Source of the DNA: Planctomycetota bacterium
GTDB taxonomy: Bacteria; Planctomycetota; B15-G4; SIAN01
DNA: 64,000 bases
Direction: 5' to 3'
NCBI GenBank assembly: GCA_016795285.1
Contig: JAEUIC010000008.1
Location: 62,001-126,000 of the forward strand
Made by a program: the position numbers and the translations under genes. The stretch's first letter is position 1. Every line of letters starts with the position of its first letter. Below, one piece after another: positions 43,741 to 53,142 of this stretch. The notes beneath the pieces were generated by a model. The model did not search any database. It saw only the letters and a program-made list of their open reading frames with translations, and had not been told where the DNA came from.

Positions 43741-44934
43741 TTGGCGACCACGCGGAACGGAGGGATCGGGCGGACGCTCGCGATGGGGCTCGCGGCGAGC
43801 TTCGCGGCGAGCGGCCCATCGGCGCGCGGCAGCCAAGAGGCGCCGCCTGCCAGCGGCGGCGACGGCGCGCCGCCGGCTGCTGCGCAGCAGCGCGTCGCCG
43901 TCTACCCGCCGATGCCGAGCGGCCGGCCGCCGCTCGACCCGAACCCCGCCGCGCTCGCCGCCGACGCCGCGGCGATGAAGCCCTACCGCGAGACGATCCC
44001 CGGCAGCAGCGTCGGCTTCGACCTCGTGCCGATCCCGGCCGGCACCTTCGTGATGGGCAGCCCCGAGAGTGAGGCCGATCGCAAGGGCGACGAGGGGCCA
44101 GCGCACGCGGTCGCGCTCGAGCCGTTCTGGATCGGCCGCTGCGAGGTGACCTGGGACGAGTACCTGCAGTTCATGTCGAAGCTCGACCTGCAGGCGCGCG
44201 GCGGCGGGGCGGCGAAGCAGCCGGGCGACGACTGGGCCGACGCGGTGAGCCGGCCGACGCCGCCCTACGTGCCGATGGACTTCGGCTACGGCATCTCGGG
44301 CAACCCCGCCATCTGCATGACGCAGTTCGCCGCGCGCCACTACACGAAGTGGCTCAGCATGAAGACCGGTCGCTGGTTCCGGCTGCCGACCGAGGCGGAG
44401 TGGGAGTACTGCTGCCGCGCCGGCACGACCACCGCCTTCTCGTTCGGCGACGATCCGAAGCAGCTCGGCGAGTACGCCTGGTTCTTCGACAACAGCGACG
44501 CGAAGCCGCAACCGGTCGGCAAGAAGAAGCCGAACCCGTGGGGGCTCTTCGACATGCACGGCAACGTCGCCGAGTGGACGCTCGACGCCTTCGACGCCGG
44601 CTGGTACGCGAAGTCGGCGATCGAGGGCGGTGCCGCGGCCGGGCCGGTGAACTGGCCGAGCGCCGAGTATCCGATCGTTGCGCGCGGCGGCTCGTGGGAC
44701 GACGACGCCGATCGGCTGCGCAGCGCCGCGCGGCGCGCCTCCAACAAGAGCTGGAAGGTGCAGGACCCGCAGCTCCCGAAGAGCATCTGGTACTTCACCG
44801 ACGCGCGCTTCGTCGGCTTCCGCGTCGTCCGTCCGTTGCGCGATCCGACTCCGCAAGAGCTCGAGAAGTGGTGGGAGCCGGGCCTCGCCTCGATCGCCGA
44901 GATCCTCGATCGCCAGCGCCACGGTGGCCGCTGA
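43741..44934 (+). CDS. exported SUMF1/FGE-fold protein, probably not a formylglycine generator
   Basis: 397 aa with a TTG start at 43741, preceded by GGAG 6 bases upstream. An ATG at 43783 is possible but would remove the basic part of the signal peptide. The FGE-sulfatase fold is clear: DLVPIPAGTFVMGSPESEAD, FWIGRCEVTWDEYLQFM, WFRLPTEAEWEYCCRAGTTT, NPWGLFDMHGNVAEWTLDAF and ARGGSWDDDADRLRSAARR. The Cys pair that defines active formylglycine-generating enzymes near the C-terminus is absent (SIWYFTDARFVGFRVVR). It is more likely a C-lectin-like or unknown exported protein. The next gene follows after 61 bases. Confidence 0.8.
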   Translation: MATTRNGGIGRTLAMGLAASFAASGPSARGSQEAPPASGGDGAPPAAAQQRVAVYPPMPSGRPPLDPNPAALAADAAAMKPYRETIPGSSVGFDLVPIPAGTFVMGSPESEADRKGDEGPAHAVALEPFWIGRCEVTWDEYLQFMSKLDLQARGGGAAKQPGDDWADAVSRPTPPYVPMDFGYGISGNPAICMTQFAARHYTKWLSMKTGRWFRLPTEAEWEYCCRAGTTTAFSFGDDPKQLGEYAWFFDNSDAKPQPVGKKKPNPWGLFDMHGNVAEWTLDAFDAGWYAKSAIEGGAAAGPVNWPSAEYPIVARGGSWDDDADRLRSAARRASNKSWKVQDPQLPKSIWYFTDARFVGFRVVRPLRDPTPQELEKWWEPGLASIAEILDRQRHGGR

Positions 44935-44995
44935 CGTCCGCCGCGCTAAAGCTCGTCCCGTCCGGCATCCGCCGCAACCCCGCCCTGGAGTCGCC

Positions 44996-46324
44996 ATGAG
45001 CCTTCGCCCCGATCCGACCCGCCGCACCTTCCTCAAGGCGTCGGGAGCGGCGCTCCTGACCACGACCGTGCTCGACCGCGTCGCGCAGGCGGCGGCGCAG
45101 CGCATCGCGCCGGGCGCCTTCGTGCGCGCCGACGAGACGCTGAAGATCGCGCTGATCGGCTGCGGCGGCCGCGGCACCGGCGCCGCCGCGCAGGCGCTCT
45201 CCACCGCGGGGCCGGTGAAGCTCGTCGCGCTGGCCGACGCCTTCCGCGATCGCCTCGAGGGGAGCCTGAACGCGCTCAAGGCCGACCACGCCGACCGGGT
45301 CGACGTGACGCCCGACCGCTGCCACGTCGGCTTCGAGGGCTACAAGGCGGCCATCGACGCGTGCGACGTCGCGATCCTCACCACGCCGCCCGGCTTCCGG
45401 CCGAGCCACTTCGAGTACGCCGTCGCCAAGGGCAAGCACGTCTTCATGGAGAAGCCGGTCGCGACCGACGCGCCGGGCGTGCGGCGCGTGCTGGCGGCGG
45501 CGGCGCTGGCGAAGCAGAAGAACCTGAAGGTCGGCGTCGGCCTGCAGCGCCACCACGATCCGGGCTACGTCGAGGCGGTGCGCCGCGTGCAGGACGGCGC
45601 GATCGGCGACGTGATGTACCAGCGCGTCTACTGGTGCGACGGCGGCGTCTGGGTCAACCCGCGCCAGCCGGGGCAGACCGAGATGGAGTACCAGATGCGC
45701 AACTGGTACTACTTCAACTGGCTCTGCGGCGACCACATCGTCGAGCAGCACATCCACAACCTCGACGTCGCCAACTGGGTGAAGAACGGGACGCCGATCC
45801 GCGCGCGCGGCCACGGCGGCCGGCAGGTGCGCACCGGGATCGACCACGGCGAGATCTTCGACCACCACCAGGTCGAGTTCGACTACGCCGACGGCAGCAA
45901 GCTCTTCAGCTACTGCCACCACTGGCCCAACGCCTGGAGCAGCGTGAGCGAGCACGCCCACGGCACCAAGGGGTACGCCGACCTCTCCGGCAAGCGGATC
46001 GAGGGCGCCGCGGCGTGGCAGTTCCAGCGCGCGCGCGGCGACGCGCCGATCGATCCCTACCAGATCGAGCACGACGTGCTCTTCGACGCGATCCGCAACG
46101 ACAAGCCGCACAACGAGGCGGTGAACGGCGCGCACGCGACGATGACGGCGATCTTCGGCCGCATGGCGACCTACAGCGGCAAGGAGCTCACCTGGGACGA
46201 GGCGCTCGCTTCCGAGCAGAGCCTCTTCCCCGCCGAGCTCGACTGGAAGGCGAACCCGAAGTCGCTGCCCGACGCGAACGGCCGCTACAAGATCGCGCTG
46301 CCCGGCGCCGCGATGAACTCCTGA
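44996..46324 (+). CDS. Tat-exported Gfo/Idh/MocA family oxidoreductase (copy 2)
   Basis: 442 aa. ATG at 44996 with GGAG 6 bases upstream. Tat signal PTRRTFLKASGAALLTTTVL. The fold matches copy 1: LKIALIGCGGRGTGAAAQAL, HVFMEKPVATDAPGVRRVLA (catalytic EKP) and WLCGDHIVEQHIHNLDVANW. Paralogous with the gene at 41292-42593, which lies on the opposite strand. Context: downstream of the SUMF1-fold gene and 31 bases before a cytochrome b562-like gene, possibly a redox pair in the periplasm. Substrate not predictable. Confidence 0.88.
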   Translation: MSLRPDPTRRTFLKASGAALLTTTVLDRVAQAAAQRIAPGAFVRADETLKIALIGCGGRGTGAAAQALSTAGPVKLVALADAFRDRLEGSLNALKADHADRVDVTPDRCHVGFEGYKAAIDACDVAILTTPPGFRPSHFEYAVAKGKHVFMEKPVATDAPGVRRVLAAAALAKQKNLKVGVGLQRHHDPGYVEAVRRVQDGAIGDVMYQRVYWCDGGVWVNPRQPGQTEMEYQMRNWYYFNWLCGDHIVEQHIHNLDVANWVKNGTPIRARGHGGRQVRTGIDHGEIFDHHQVEFDYADGSKLFSYCHHWPNAWSSVSEHAHGTKGYADLSGKRIEGAAAWQFQRARGDAPIDPYQIEHDVLFDAIRNDKPHNEAVNGAHATMTAIFGRMATYSGKELTWDEALASEQSLFPAELDWKANPKSLPDANGRYKIALPGAAMNS

Positions 46325-46355
46325 TCGATCCCAGGGCCCGAAGGAACCTGCTCCG

Positions 46356-46862
46356 ATGAACGTCGCACTTGCTGCCTCCGCCGTGATCGCCAGCGCGCTC
46401 GCGCTGCTCGTCCCGCTGCAGGACGCGCCGAAGCCGCCGGCCGCGCCCGCCGCTCCGCAGGAGCGTCCGCGCGGCGAAGGGCGCGGCCACCACGAGGAGC
46501 ACGACGAGGGGGAGACGCCGCTCGCCGAGGCGATGGAGAAGATCGAGCACGCCGAGCACTTCCTGCGGCGCAGCATCGGCGACGCCGCGCAGGATGGCGA
46601 GTCGCTGAAGCGGATCGCGGAGGCGCAGCAGGCGATCCTGACCGCCAAGCTGCTCCACCCGAAGATGACCGCGAGCCTCCCCGAAGCGGAGCAGGCGAAG
46701 TTCCTCTCCGGCTACCGTCACGAGATCGCCGGCCTGCTGATCGAGTTCACCAACCTCGAGCGCGCGCTCCTCAACGGCGACCGCGACGCCGCCAAGGCCT
46801 CCTACAAGAAGCTCCACGCCATGGAGGAGTCGGGCCACTCGGAGTTCACCGACGGCGGCTGA
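46356..46862 (+). CDS. cytochrome b562-like periplasmic protein
   Basis: 168 aa. Signal peptide NVALAASAVIASALALLVPL, a Pro-rich and His-rich linker (GRGHHEEHDEG), then a four-helix bundle. The alignment with cytochrome b562 is good: PLAEAMEKIEHAEHFL places Met60 at the axial Met position. FLSGYRHEIAGLLIEF and ALLNGDRDAAKASYKKLHAM are followed by ESGHSEF with His161 at the axial His position. Both haem ligands are thus kept, and a haem-binding electron carrier is likely. It follows the exported oxidoreductase by 31 bases. Confidence 0.6.
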   Translation: MNVALAASAVIASALALLVPLQDAPKPPAAPAAPQERPRGEGRGHHEEHDEGETPLAEAMEKIEHAEHFLRRSIGDAAQDGESLKRIAEAQQAILTAKLLHPKMTASLPEAEQAKFLSGYRHEIAGLLIEFTNLERALLNGDRDAAKASYKKLHAMEESGHSEFTDGG

Positions 46863-46873
46863 CGGGGCGGCAA

Positions 46874-46943
46874 GGTGGCGGGGAGAAAACGGCGGTCAGA
46901 TCCGCACAGGTGGCGGGGAGAAAACGGCGGTCTGAACCGCACA
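46874..46943. repeat. 35-base direct repeat, two tandem copies
   Basis: Copies at 46874-46908 and 46909-46943 begin AGGTGGCGGGGAGAAAACGG and differ at two positions near the end (GTCAGATCCGCAC against GTCTGAACCGCAC). They lie head to tail in the 122-base gap between the cytochrome-like and MOSC genes and contain an A4 run that is rare in this sequence. No other copy seen in the window. Confidence 0.9.
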
Positions 46944-46984
46944 CCCGGCCACCGCCCGTTTCGGCCGAGCGATCGGGAGGTTCG

Positions 46985-47641
46985 GTGACGAGCAGCGAGC
47001 CGCCACGCGACCCAACGCTCTCGCCGCCGCTCGAACTGCCCTCCGCAGCGCAACTGCAGGCGCGGCTCGCCGACATCGCGGCCGCACCGCGCGAGCGCGG
47101 CGTCGTGCAGGCGCTCTTCGCACGGCCCGCGGTGGGGCAGCGGCGCGCGCTCGAGGTCGCCGATCTCGATCGCGCGGTCGGCCTCGTCGGCGACAACTGG
47201 AGCACTCGCGGCAGCCGCCGCACCGCCGACGGTTCGCCCCATCCCGAGCAGCAGCTCACGCTGATGAACGGCCGCGCGCTCGCCGCCATCGCGGGCGCGC
47301 CCGACCGCTTCGCGCTCGCCGGCGATCAGCTGATCGTCGACTTCGACCTCTCCGCCGCGCACCTCCCGCCCGGCACCCGCCTCGCGATCGGCAGCGCGGT
47401 GATCGAGGTGACCGCCCTCCCGCACACCGGCTGCGCGAAGTTCGCCGCCCGTTTCGGCGCCGCCGCGCACGCCTTCGTCCACTCCCCCGAAGGGCGCGCG
47501 CTCCAGTTGCGCGGCATCAACGCGCGCGTCGTCCTGCCGGGCCGCGTCCGCCTCGGCGACGCGATCGGCAAGCTCCCGTCCGCGCCGCCCTGCGCCCTCG
47601 ATCGCCCGGAGCCTCCCACCGGCGCGACCCCTTCGCCATGA
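46985..47641 (+). CDS. MOSC domain protein
   Basis: 218 aa. GTG start at 46985, with GGGAGG about 5 bases upstream; the open frame extends further left into the tandem repeat. MOSC domains carry sulfur on a conserved Cys, as in molybdenum cofactor sulfurases. Visible blocks: VGLVGDNWSTRG, LTLMNGRALAAIAG, DQLIVDFDLSAAHLPPGTRL and the key PHTGCAKFAARFG with the conserved Cys. Single-domain, cytoplasmic. The Ala/Pro-rich C-terminus is low complexity. No molybdenum enzyme is encoded nearby. Confidence 0.82.
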   Translation: MTSSEPPRDPTLSPPLELPSAAQLQARLADIAAAPRERGVVQALFARPAVGQRRALEVADLDRAVGLVGDNWSTRGSRRTADGSPHPEQQLTLMNGRALAAIAGAPDRFALAGDQLIVDFDLSAAHLPPGTRLAIGSAVIEVTALPHTGCAKFAARFGAAAHAFVHSPEGRALQLRGINARVVLPGRVRLGDAIGKLPSAPPCALDRPEPPTGATPSP

Positions 47642-47702
47642 TTCCGGCATCGAAGCGGCGCGCGCCGAAGAGGGGCGCGAGGTCGCAAGCGGAGATCGAC
47701 GC

Positions 47703-48740
<1,038 letters not shown>

Positions 48741-48768
48741 GCCGCGGAGCCATTGAGAAACTGAGCCA

Positions 48769-48815
48769 CCGCCCCGCGATCGCCAGGCCCGTACGCCTGT
48801 TCGATCGCGGGGCGG
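48769..48815 (+). terminator. strong hairpin after msrAB, likely transcription terminator
   Basis: A perfect 14-base stem, CCGCCCCGCGATCG at 48769-48782 and its complement at 48802-48815, encloses a loop that itself has a 5-base stem (CAGGC/GCCTG). It begins 28 bases after the msrAB stop. No T tract follows, as is common in GC-rich genomes. Confidence 0.6.
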
Positions 48816-48868
48816 CGTCGTAGCCTCGGGCCTCTCGATCCGCCGCGCGGGTCGTCGTGGAGTCCCCG

Positions 48869-50611
48869 ATGCACCGCCTCGCTTCGCTCGCCCGGCTCGT
48901 CGTTTCGACCGCTGCGCCCGCAACGGTCGCAGCAACCGCGATCGTCACCGCCGAAGCCTCCGCCCAACAGCGCTTCGAGCGCGTCTCCGTCTCCGGCAGC
49001 GGCGTCGAAGGGAACGCGAACCAGCCTTCCGACTTCGCGCGCGTCTCCGCCGACGGGCGCTTCGTCGCGTTCAGCAGCAACGCCACCAACCTCGCGCCAA
49101 ACGACGCGAACGGCCGCCTCGACGTCTACCTGCGCGATCGGCAGCTCGGCACCACGGTGCTGATCAGCGCCAATCCCGCCGGGTTCGCCGGCAACGACCG
49201 CAGCGAGCTCGCCGACCTCTCCGAGGACGGCCGCTTCGTCGTCTTCCTCAGCTGGGCGAGCGACCTCGTGCCCGGCGACAGCAACGGCTTCCGCGACCTC
49301 TACGTGCGCGACCGCGACCCCGACGGGAACGGCCTCTTCGACGAGGCGAACGCGACGACGATCCGCGCCACGCTCGGCGCGGGCGGCGTGCAGCCGAACG
49401 AGCAGTGCACGAGCGGCTCGATCAGCGCCGACGGCCGCTTCATCGCCTTCGACAGCGACGCCAGCAACCTCGTCGCGGGCGACGTCGAGGGGCGCACCGA
49501 CGTCTTCGTGCGCGACCTCTCGTCCGGCGCCATCGAGCGCGTCAGCGTCACGGCCGGCGGCGCCGGCGGCAACGGCTACTCGGTGCGCGCGGCGATCTCG
49601 CGCGACGGCAGCAAGGTCGCCTTCGCGAGCGCCGCCTCGAACCTCGTCGCCGGCGACTCGAACGGGGCGCTCGACCTCTTCCTGCGCGACCTCGGGAGCG
49701 ACGTCACGACGCGCGTCTCGCTGCGCGACGACGGCGGCGAGATCGCGGGCGACTCCGACGACTACGAGATGAGCGGCGACGCGAACCGCTTCGTCTGGTG
49801 GAGCGGCCACGACGGGATCGTCGCCGACGACGCGAACCGCCGCGCCGACGTCTTCCTGCGCGATGTCGCGGCCGGCACGACGCGCCGCCTCTCGATCGCC
49901 GCCGACGGGAGCGACGGCGACAAGAGCGCCGAGCTGCCGCACGTCTCGCCCGACGGCGAGTGGGTCGTCTTCCAGAGCGACTCGACCAACCTCGCGGGCC
50001 TCGAGACGAACGGGACCGCCGACGCGTTCCTCTGGGAGGCGGCGACCGGGAAGCTGCGCAAGCTCTCCGTCCACGTGAACGGGGTGGAGGGCGATGCGCG
50101 GAGTTCCGCGCTCGACGTCTCCGACGGCGGGGTGGCGATCCCGTGCTTCTCCGACAGCTTCGACCTGATCGGCGGCGACGCGAACGGCCTCTTCGACCTG
50201 CTGGTGCGCGATCGGACGCTGCCCGATCCCGAGGCGCGGTGGAGCAACTACGACGCGGGCTGGCCGGGGACGCTCGGCATCCCGTCGCTCGTGCTCGACG
50301 CGAATCCGGTGATGGGCACGACCATCGGCGTCGAGCTCGGCAACTCGGCCGGCTCCCCGGCGCTCGGCTTCCTCTACTGCGGGATGAGCGCGATCGCGGT
50401 GCCGACGCGCCTTGGCGGCACGCTGCTGGTCGACCCGGCGGCGCTGATGGTGCTGCTGGTCGACGTCGACGGGACGAAGGTCGCCTGCGACCTGCCGCTC
50501 GACGAGGCGCTCGCCGGCGTCAGCGCCTACGCGCAGCTCCTGCTGCTCGATCCGGGCGCGAGCCGCGGCGTCGCCTTCTCGCGCGGCCTCGAGGCGGTGC
50601 TGGGGCAGTAG
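48869..50611 (+). CDS. secreted PD40/TolB-like beta-propeller protein
   Basis: 580 aa. ATG at 48869 with GGAG about 8 bases upstream (a GTG at 48857 is possible). Long signal peptide ending VTAEASA. Seven or so PD40 units repeat the pattern ISADGRFIAFDSDASNLVAG, then DVFVRDLSSGAIERVSV, as in the TolB propeller family. From about residue 455 a separate C-terminal domain begins (WPGTLGIPSLVLDANPVMGT, GGTLLVDPAALMVLLVDVDG, ends FSRGLEAVLG). The last part resembles the end of the FG-GAP protein at 53430 and may be a shared surface module. Function of the whole protein unknown. Confidence 0.8.
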   Translation: MHRLASLARLVVSTAAPATVAATAIVTAEASAQQRFERVSVSGSGVEGNANQPSDFARVSADGRFVAFSSNATNLAPNDANGRLDVYLRDRQLGTTVLISANPAGFAGNDRSELADLSEDGRFVVFLSWASDLVPGDSNGFRDLYVRDRDPDGNGLFDEANATTIRATLGAGGVQPNEQCTSGSISADGRFIAFDSDASNLVAGDVEGRTDVFVRDLSSGAIERVSVTAGGAGGNGYSVRAAISRDGSKVAFASAASNLVAGDSNGALDLFLRDLGSDVTTRVSLRDDGGEIAGDSDDYEMSGDANRFVWWSGHDGIVADDANRRADVFLRDVAAGTTRRLSIAADGSDGDKSAELPHVSPDGEWVVFQSDSTNLAGLETNGTADAFLWEAATGKLRKLSVHVNGVEGDARSSALDVSDGGVAIPCFSDSFDLIGGDANGLFDLLVRDRTLPDPEARWSNYDAGWPGTLGIPSLVLDANPVMGTTIGVELGNSAGSPALGFLYCGMSAIAVPTRLGGTLLVDPAALMVLLVDVDGTKVACDLPLDEALAGVSAYAQLLLLDPGASRGVAFSRGLEAVLGQ

Positions 50612-50656
50612 CGCCCTCGAATCGTCGGCGGACGGGCTTCCTCCCGTCGAACGTTG

Positions 50657-50678
50657 GCGATCGGATCCTCCCGATCGC
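50657..50678. promoter_or_regulatory. perfect 8-base stem-loop before the blaI promoter
   Basis: GCGATCGG at 50657-50664 pairs with CCGATCGC at 50671-50678 around a 6-base loop. It may end transcription from the PD40 gene or insulate the following promoter. TTGACG, a possible -35 box, starts at 50679 immediately after it. Confidence 0.45.
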
Positions 50679-50697
50679 TTGACGTCGCGGTCATGTG

Positions 50698-50730
50698 TGC
50701 TAGCTTTCTAGCACTGCTGCTTTCTTAGCA
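50698..50730 (+). promoter_or_regulatory. two operator-like inverted repeats upstream of blaI
   Basis: Two 16-base sites stand side by side: TGCTAGCTTTCTAGCA at 50698-50713 and TGCTGCTTTCTTAGCA at 50715-50730. The first is part of a perfect 7-base inverted repeat (GTGCTAG/CTAGCAC) with a CTTT spacer; the second is an imperfect version. They overlap the expected -10 region for TTGACG at 50679-50684 and end 22 bases before the blaI start. BlaI/MecI repressors bind dyads in their own promoters, so autorepression is the likely function. Confidence 0.65.
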
Positions 50731-50752
50731 TAGTCGCCGCGGAGCGCTGCCG

Positions 50753-51148
50753 ATGAACGAGCGGGTCGAGAAGCACCTCAGTCGACGTGAGCGCCAGTTG
50801 ATGGACGTCCTCTGGGCGCGCGGCGCGGCGACGGCGAAGGAGGTGCAGGACGCGCTGCCCGATCCGCCGAGCTACTCGGCCGTCCGCGCGCTGCTCCGGA
50901 TCCTCGAGGAGAAGGGGCACGTGCGCCATCGTCGCGACGGCGCCCGCTTCGTCTACGTCCCGACGCGCGCGCGCGAGGTCGTCGCCCGCGGCGCCGTGCA
51001 GCGGCTGCTGCGCACCTTCTTCGGCGGCTCGACGGAGAAGGCGATCGCGGCGCTGCTCGACGCGTCGGATGCGGAACTCACCACGGAAGAGCTCGACCGC
51101 GTGGAAGAGCTGATCGAGGCCGCGCGACGCAAGGGAGGCCGCCGATGA
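50753..51148 (+). CDS. blaI: BlaI/MecI/CopY family transcriptional repressor
   Basis: 131 aa. Winged helix with KHLSRRERQLMDVLWARGAA, AKEVQDALPDPPSYSAVRAL and LLRILEEKGHVRHRRDGARFVYVP. A C-terminal helical dimerisation part follows (RLLRTFFGGSTEKAIAALLD). These repressors are released when the partner membrane peptidase cuts them or triggers their cutting. The last 4 bases overlap the M56 gene (ATGA), the classical blaI-blaR pairing, but no beta-lactamase gene is adjacent. Two operator-like repeats lie upstream. In Planctomycetota such pairs are common and mostly unlinked to beta-lactams. Confidence 0.9.
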   Translation: MNERVEKHLSRRERQLMDVLWARGAATAKEVQDALPDPPSYSAVRALLRILEEKGHVRHRRDGARFVYVPTRAREVVARGAVQRLLRTFFGGSTEKAIAALLDASDAELTTEELDRVEELIEAARRKGGRR

Positions 51149-53142
51149 TCCACCCGCTCGTCCTGTTCGCGACGAAGGGCGCCCTGATCCTGGCGGCCAC
51201 GTGGGGCGCGGTCGCTCTGCTGCGGAGCGCGGCGCCTGCGCTGCGCGCGGCGCTCTGGAGCGTGGCCCTGCTGGTGCTGCCGATCACCGTGCTGCCGCTG
51301 CTCGGCGGGCCGAGTTGGACGCCGTTCACGGGAGCACGCGCGCCTGCGATCGAGGCGGCACCGGTGGGGGAGGCATCGGCAGAGGCGGCATGGGCGGGGG
51401 GATCCGCCGTGTCGTCGCCACGCGAAGGCGTGGTCCCAGCGAATCTCGGGGCGAGCGGCACTGCGAGTGAGGCTGCCGCGCTCACCGCCGCCGCGGGCTC
51501 ACATGCGCCGCCGAGCGGCTGGTCGAAGAGCTACGCGAGCGCGTTGCCGCGATCGCCGAGCTTCGACCTCTGGATCGCGGCGTGGCTCGCGGGCGCGTTG
51601 CTGCTGCTCTCGCGCTCGGCGTGGCAGACGCGGCGCGCTGCAGCGAGCCTGCTCTCCGCACGACGGCCAGCGCCGCCACCACTCGCCGCTCTCGCCGCGG
51701 AGGCCGCCGCGCGCCTCGGGCTGCGTGCCGCGCCGCCCCTCTTCTTGGTCGATGGGCCGACCTGCCCGTGCACGCTCGGCTGGTGGCGGCCCTGCGTGGT
51801 GCTGCCAGCCGTCGCCGAGCACTTCGCGCCAGCGCGCCTCGACGCGGTGCTGCTGCACGAACTCGAGCACGTACGTCGTCGCGACAACCTCGTCCACGCG
51901 CTGGCGCGGGTCGGTGCGGCGCTCCATTGGTTCAACCCGCTCGCCTGGTTCGCGCTGCGGCAGCTGGCGCGCGAGCGGGAGCTGGCGGTCGACGAGGTCG
52001 TGGTCCAGCGCGACGTCGTCGCCGTCGACTACGCGGCGCTGTTGGTCGACTGCGCGCGATCGTTGCGCGGCCTTGCGGGAGTCACGTCGATGGCGCAACC
52101 CTCTTCGATCGAGTGGCGCGTGCGACGCCTCCTTGCCGCTCCGCCCCTCCCGCCGACCCGCCTCGCGCGATCGCTGCAGCGCGGCGGCGTCGCAGCGGCG
52201 CTGCTGCTCGCGTTGGCCGCGGCATGCGCCGGCCCGCGCTCGCCCGACGACGACCCGGACGATCCTCTGGCGCGCATCGCAGCGACGCGGCAGCTGGCGC
52301 GCGACGAGCTTCGCGATCTCCATCTGGTGGTGACCGGGCAGCGCTGGGATTGGGACGCGGCCGCCGGCGACTGGAAGAAGAGCGAGGCGCGCTGGCATGC
52401 GCGCGCCTGGTACGAGGGACACGGTGCCGGGCGCTTCCGCGTCGACTACGACCCGCAGATCGTGCCGTGGCACGGCGGCGCGCGTCCCTTCTCGGAGTGC
52501 CGCTACACCGAAAGCTGGGACGGCACGCGCTACCGGAAGATCGACCACGTCTGGTTTGACGGCCATTACCAGTCGCGCGTGAGCGAGTCACGCGAGGAGT
52601 TGCCGAAGCACGTGCCGCTCGAAGGAGTCGAGGCGATCGGCGGAGGATTCGACGGGGCCGAGCTACCCGGTGATTACCAGTTCGGCGACGAGTCGCATCA
52701 GTTGTTCGCTCCGAAGGATTTCAGCTGGACGCCGGCGATGGCGCGTCGAGCAGTCGACATCTTCTTTGGCCCGATCACGGTGCAGGAGTCGGACGGGCAT
52801 GTCGCAGTGAAGTTCGGTCACCCGCCCCATTCCGGCTACTCGCTCGATCCGACGCGTGGGTTCGCGACCGTCGCTGCCGATTCGCCGATCGAGCAGTGGC
52901 GAGCCACGGGCTTCCGTCGCCTGGGCGAGCATCTCTGGCTACCGACCGGTTGGGAGCGCACCCTACGCGACCGCTACCGAGGGAGCGGCCACGAGCGCGT
53001 CACCGTCACGATCGACTCCGCCGGCCACTACGCGCCGCAGGACTCCGACGCGATCTACTCGCTCGGCGACATCGAGCTAGGTCACCGCACACCCGAGCCG
53101 CCGGCCGGGCCGTCGTTCGTCGATCTGCCGGCGCGCGAGTAG
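51145..53142 (+). CDS. BlaR1-like M56 membrane metallopeptidase with an unusual C-terminal domain
   Basis: 665 aa. Membrane segments near residues 8-27, 32-52 and 134-150, then the zinc peptidase block DAVLLHELEHVRRRDNLVHA with H238-E-x-x-H242, and ARERELAVDEVVV with the third ligand Glu. A further membrane segment, VAAALLLALAAACAG, follows near 355. The C-terminal 290 residues are predicted outside the membrane but are not the penicillin-binding domain of BlaR1: no SxxK/KTG pattern is evident. They contain DLHLVVTGQRWDWDAAAGDW, FRVDYDPQIVPWHGG and HLWLPTGWERTLRDRY, resembling outer-membrane-lipoprotein carrier-like beta sheets. The inducing signal must therefore differ from beta-lactams. Confidence 0.85.
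   Translation: MIHPLVLFATKGALILAATWGAVALLRSAAPALRAALWSVALLVLPITVLPLLGGPSWTPFTGARAPAIEAAPVGEASAEAAWAGGSAVSSPREGVVPANLGASGTASEAAALTAAAGSHAPPSGWSKSYASALPRSPSFDLWIAAWLAGALLLLSRSAWQTRRAAASLLSARRPAPPPLAALAAEAAARLGLRAAPPLFLVDGPTCPCTLGWWRPCVVLPAVAEHFAPARLDAVLLHELEHVRRRDNLVHALARVGAALHWFNPLAWFALRQLARERELAVDEVVVQRDVVAVDYAALLVDCARSLRGLAGVTSMAQPSSIEWRVRRLLAAPPLPPTRLARSLQRGGVAAALLLALAAACAGPRSPDDDPDDPLARIAATRQLARDELRDLHLVVTGQRWDWDAAAGDWKKSEARWHARAWYEGHGAGRFRVDYDPQIVPWHGGARPFSECRYTESWDGTRYRKIDHVWFDGHYQSRVSESREELPKHVPLEGVEAIGGGFDGAELPGDYQFGDESHQLFAPKDFSWTPAMARRAVDIFFGPITVQESDGHVAVKFGHPPHSGYSLDPTRGFATVAADSPIEQWRATGFRRLGEHLWLPTGWERTLRDRYRGSGHERVTVTIDSAGHYAPQDSDAIYSLGDIELGHRTPEPPAGPSFVDLPARE

Noticed and set aside
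46874..46943. Possible CRISPR array
   Set aside because: Only two copies, directly adjacent with no spacer, and no cas genes in the window.
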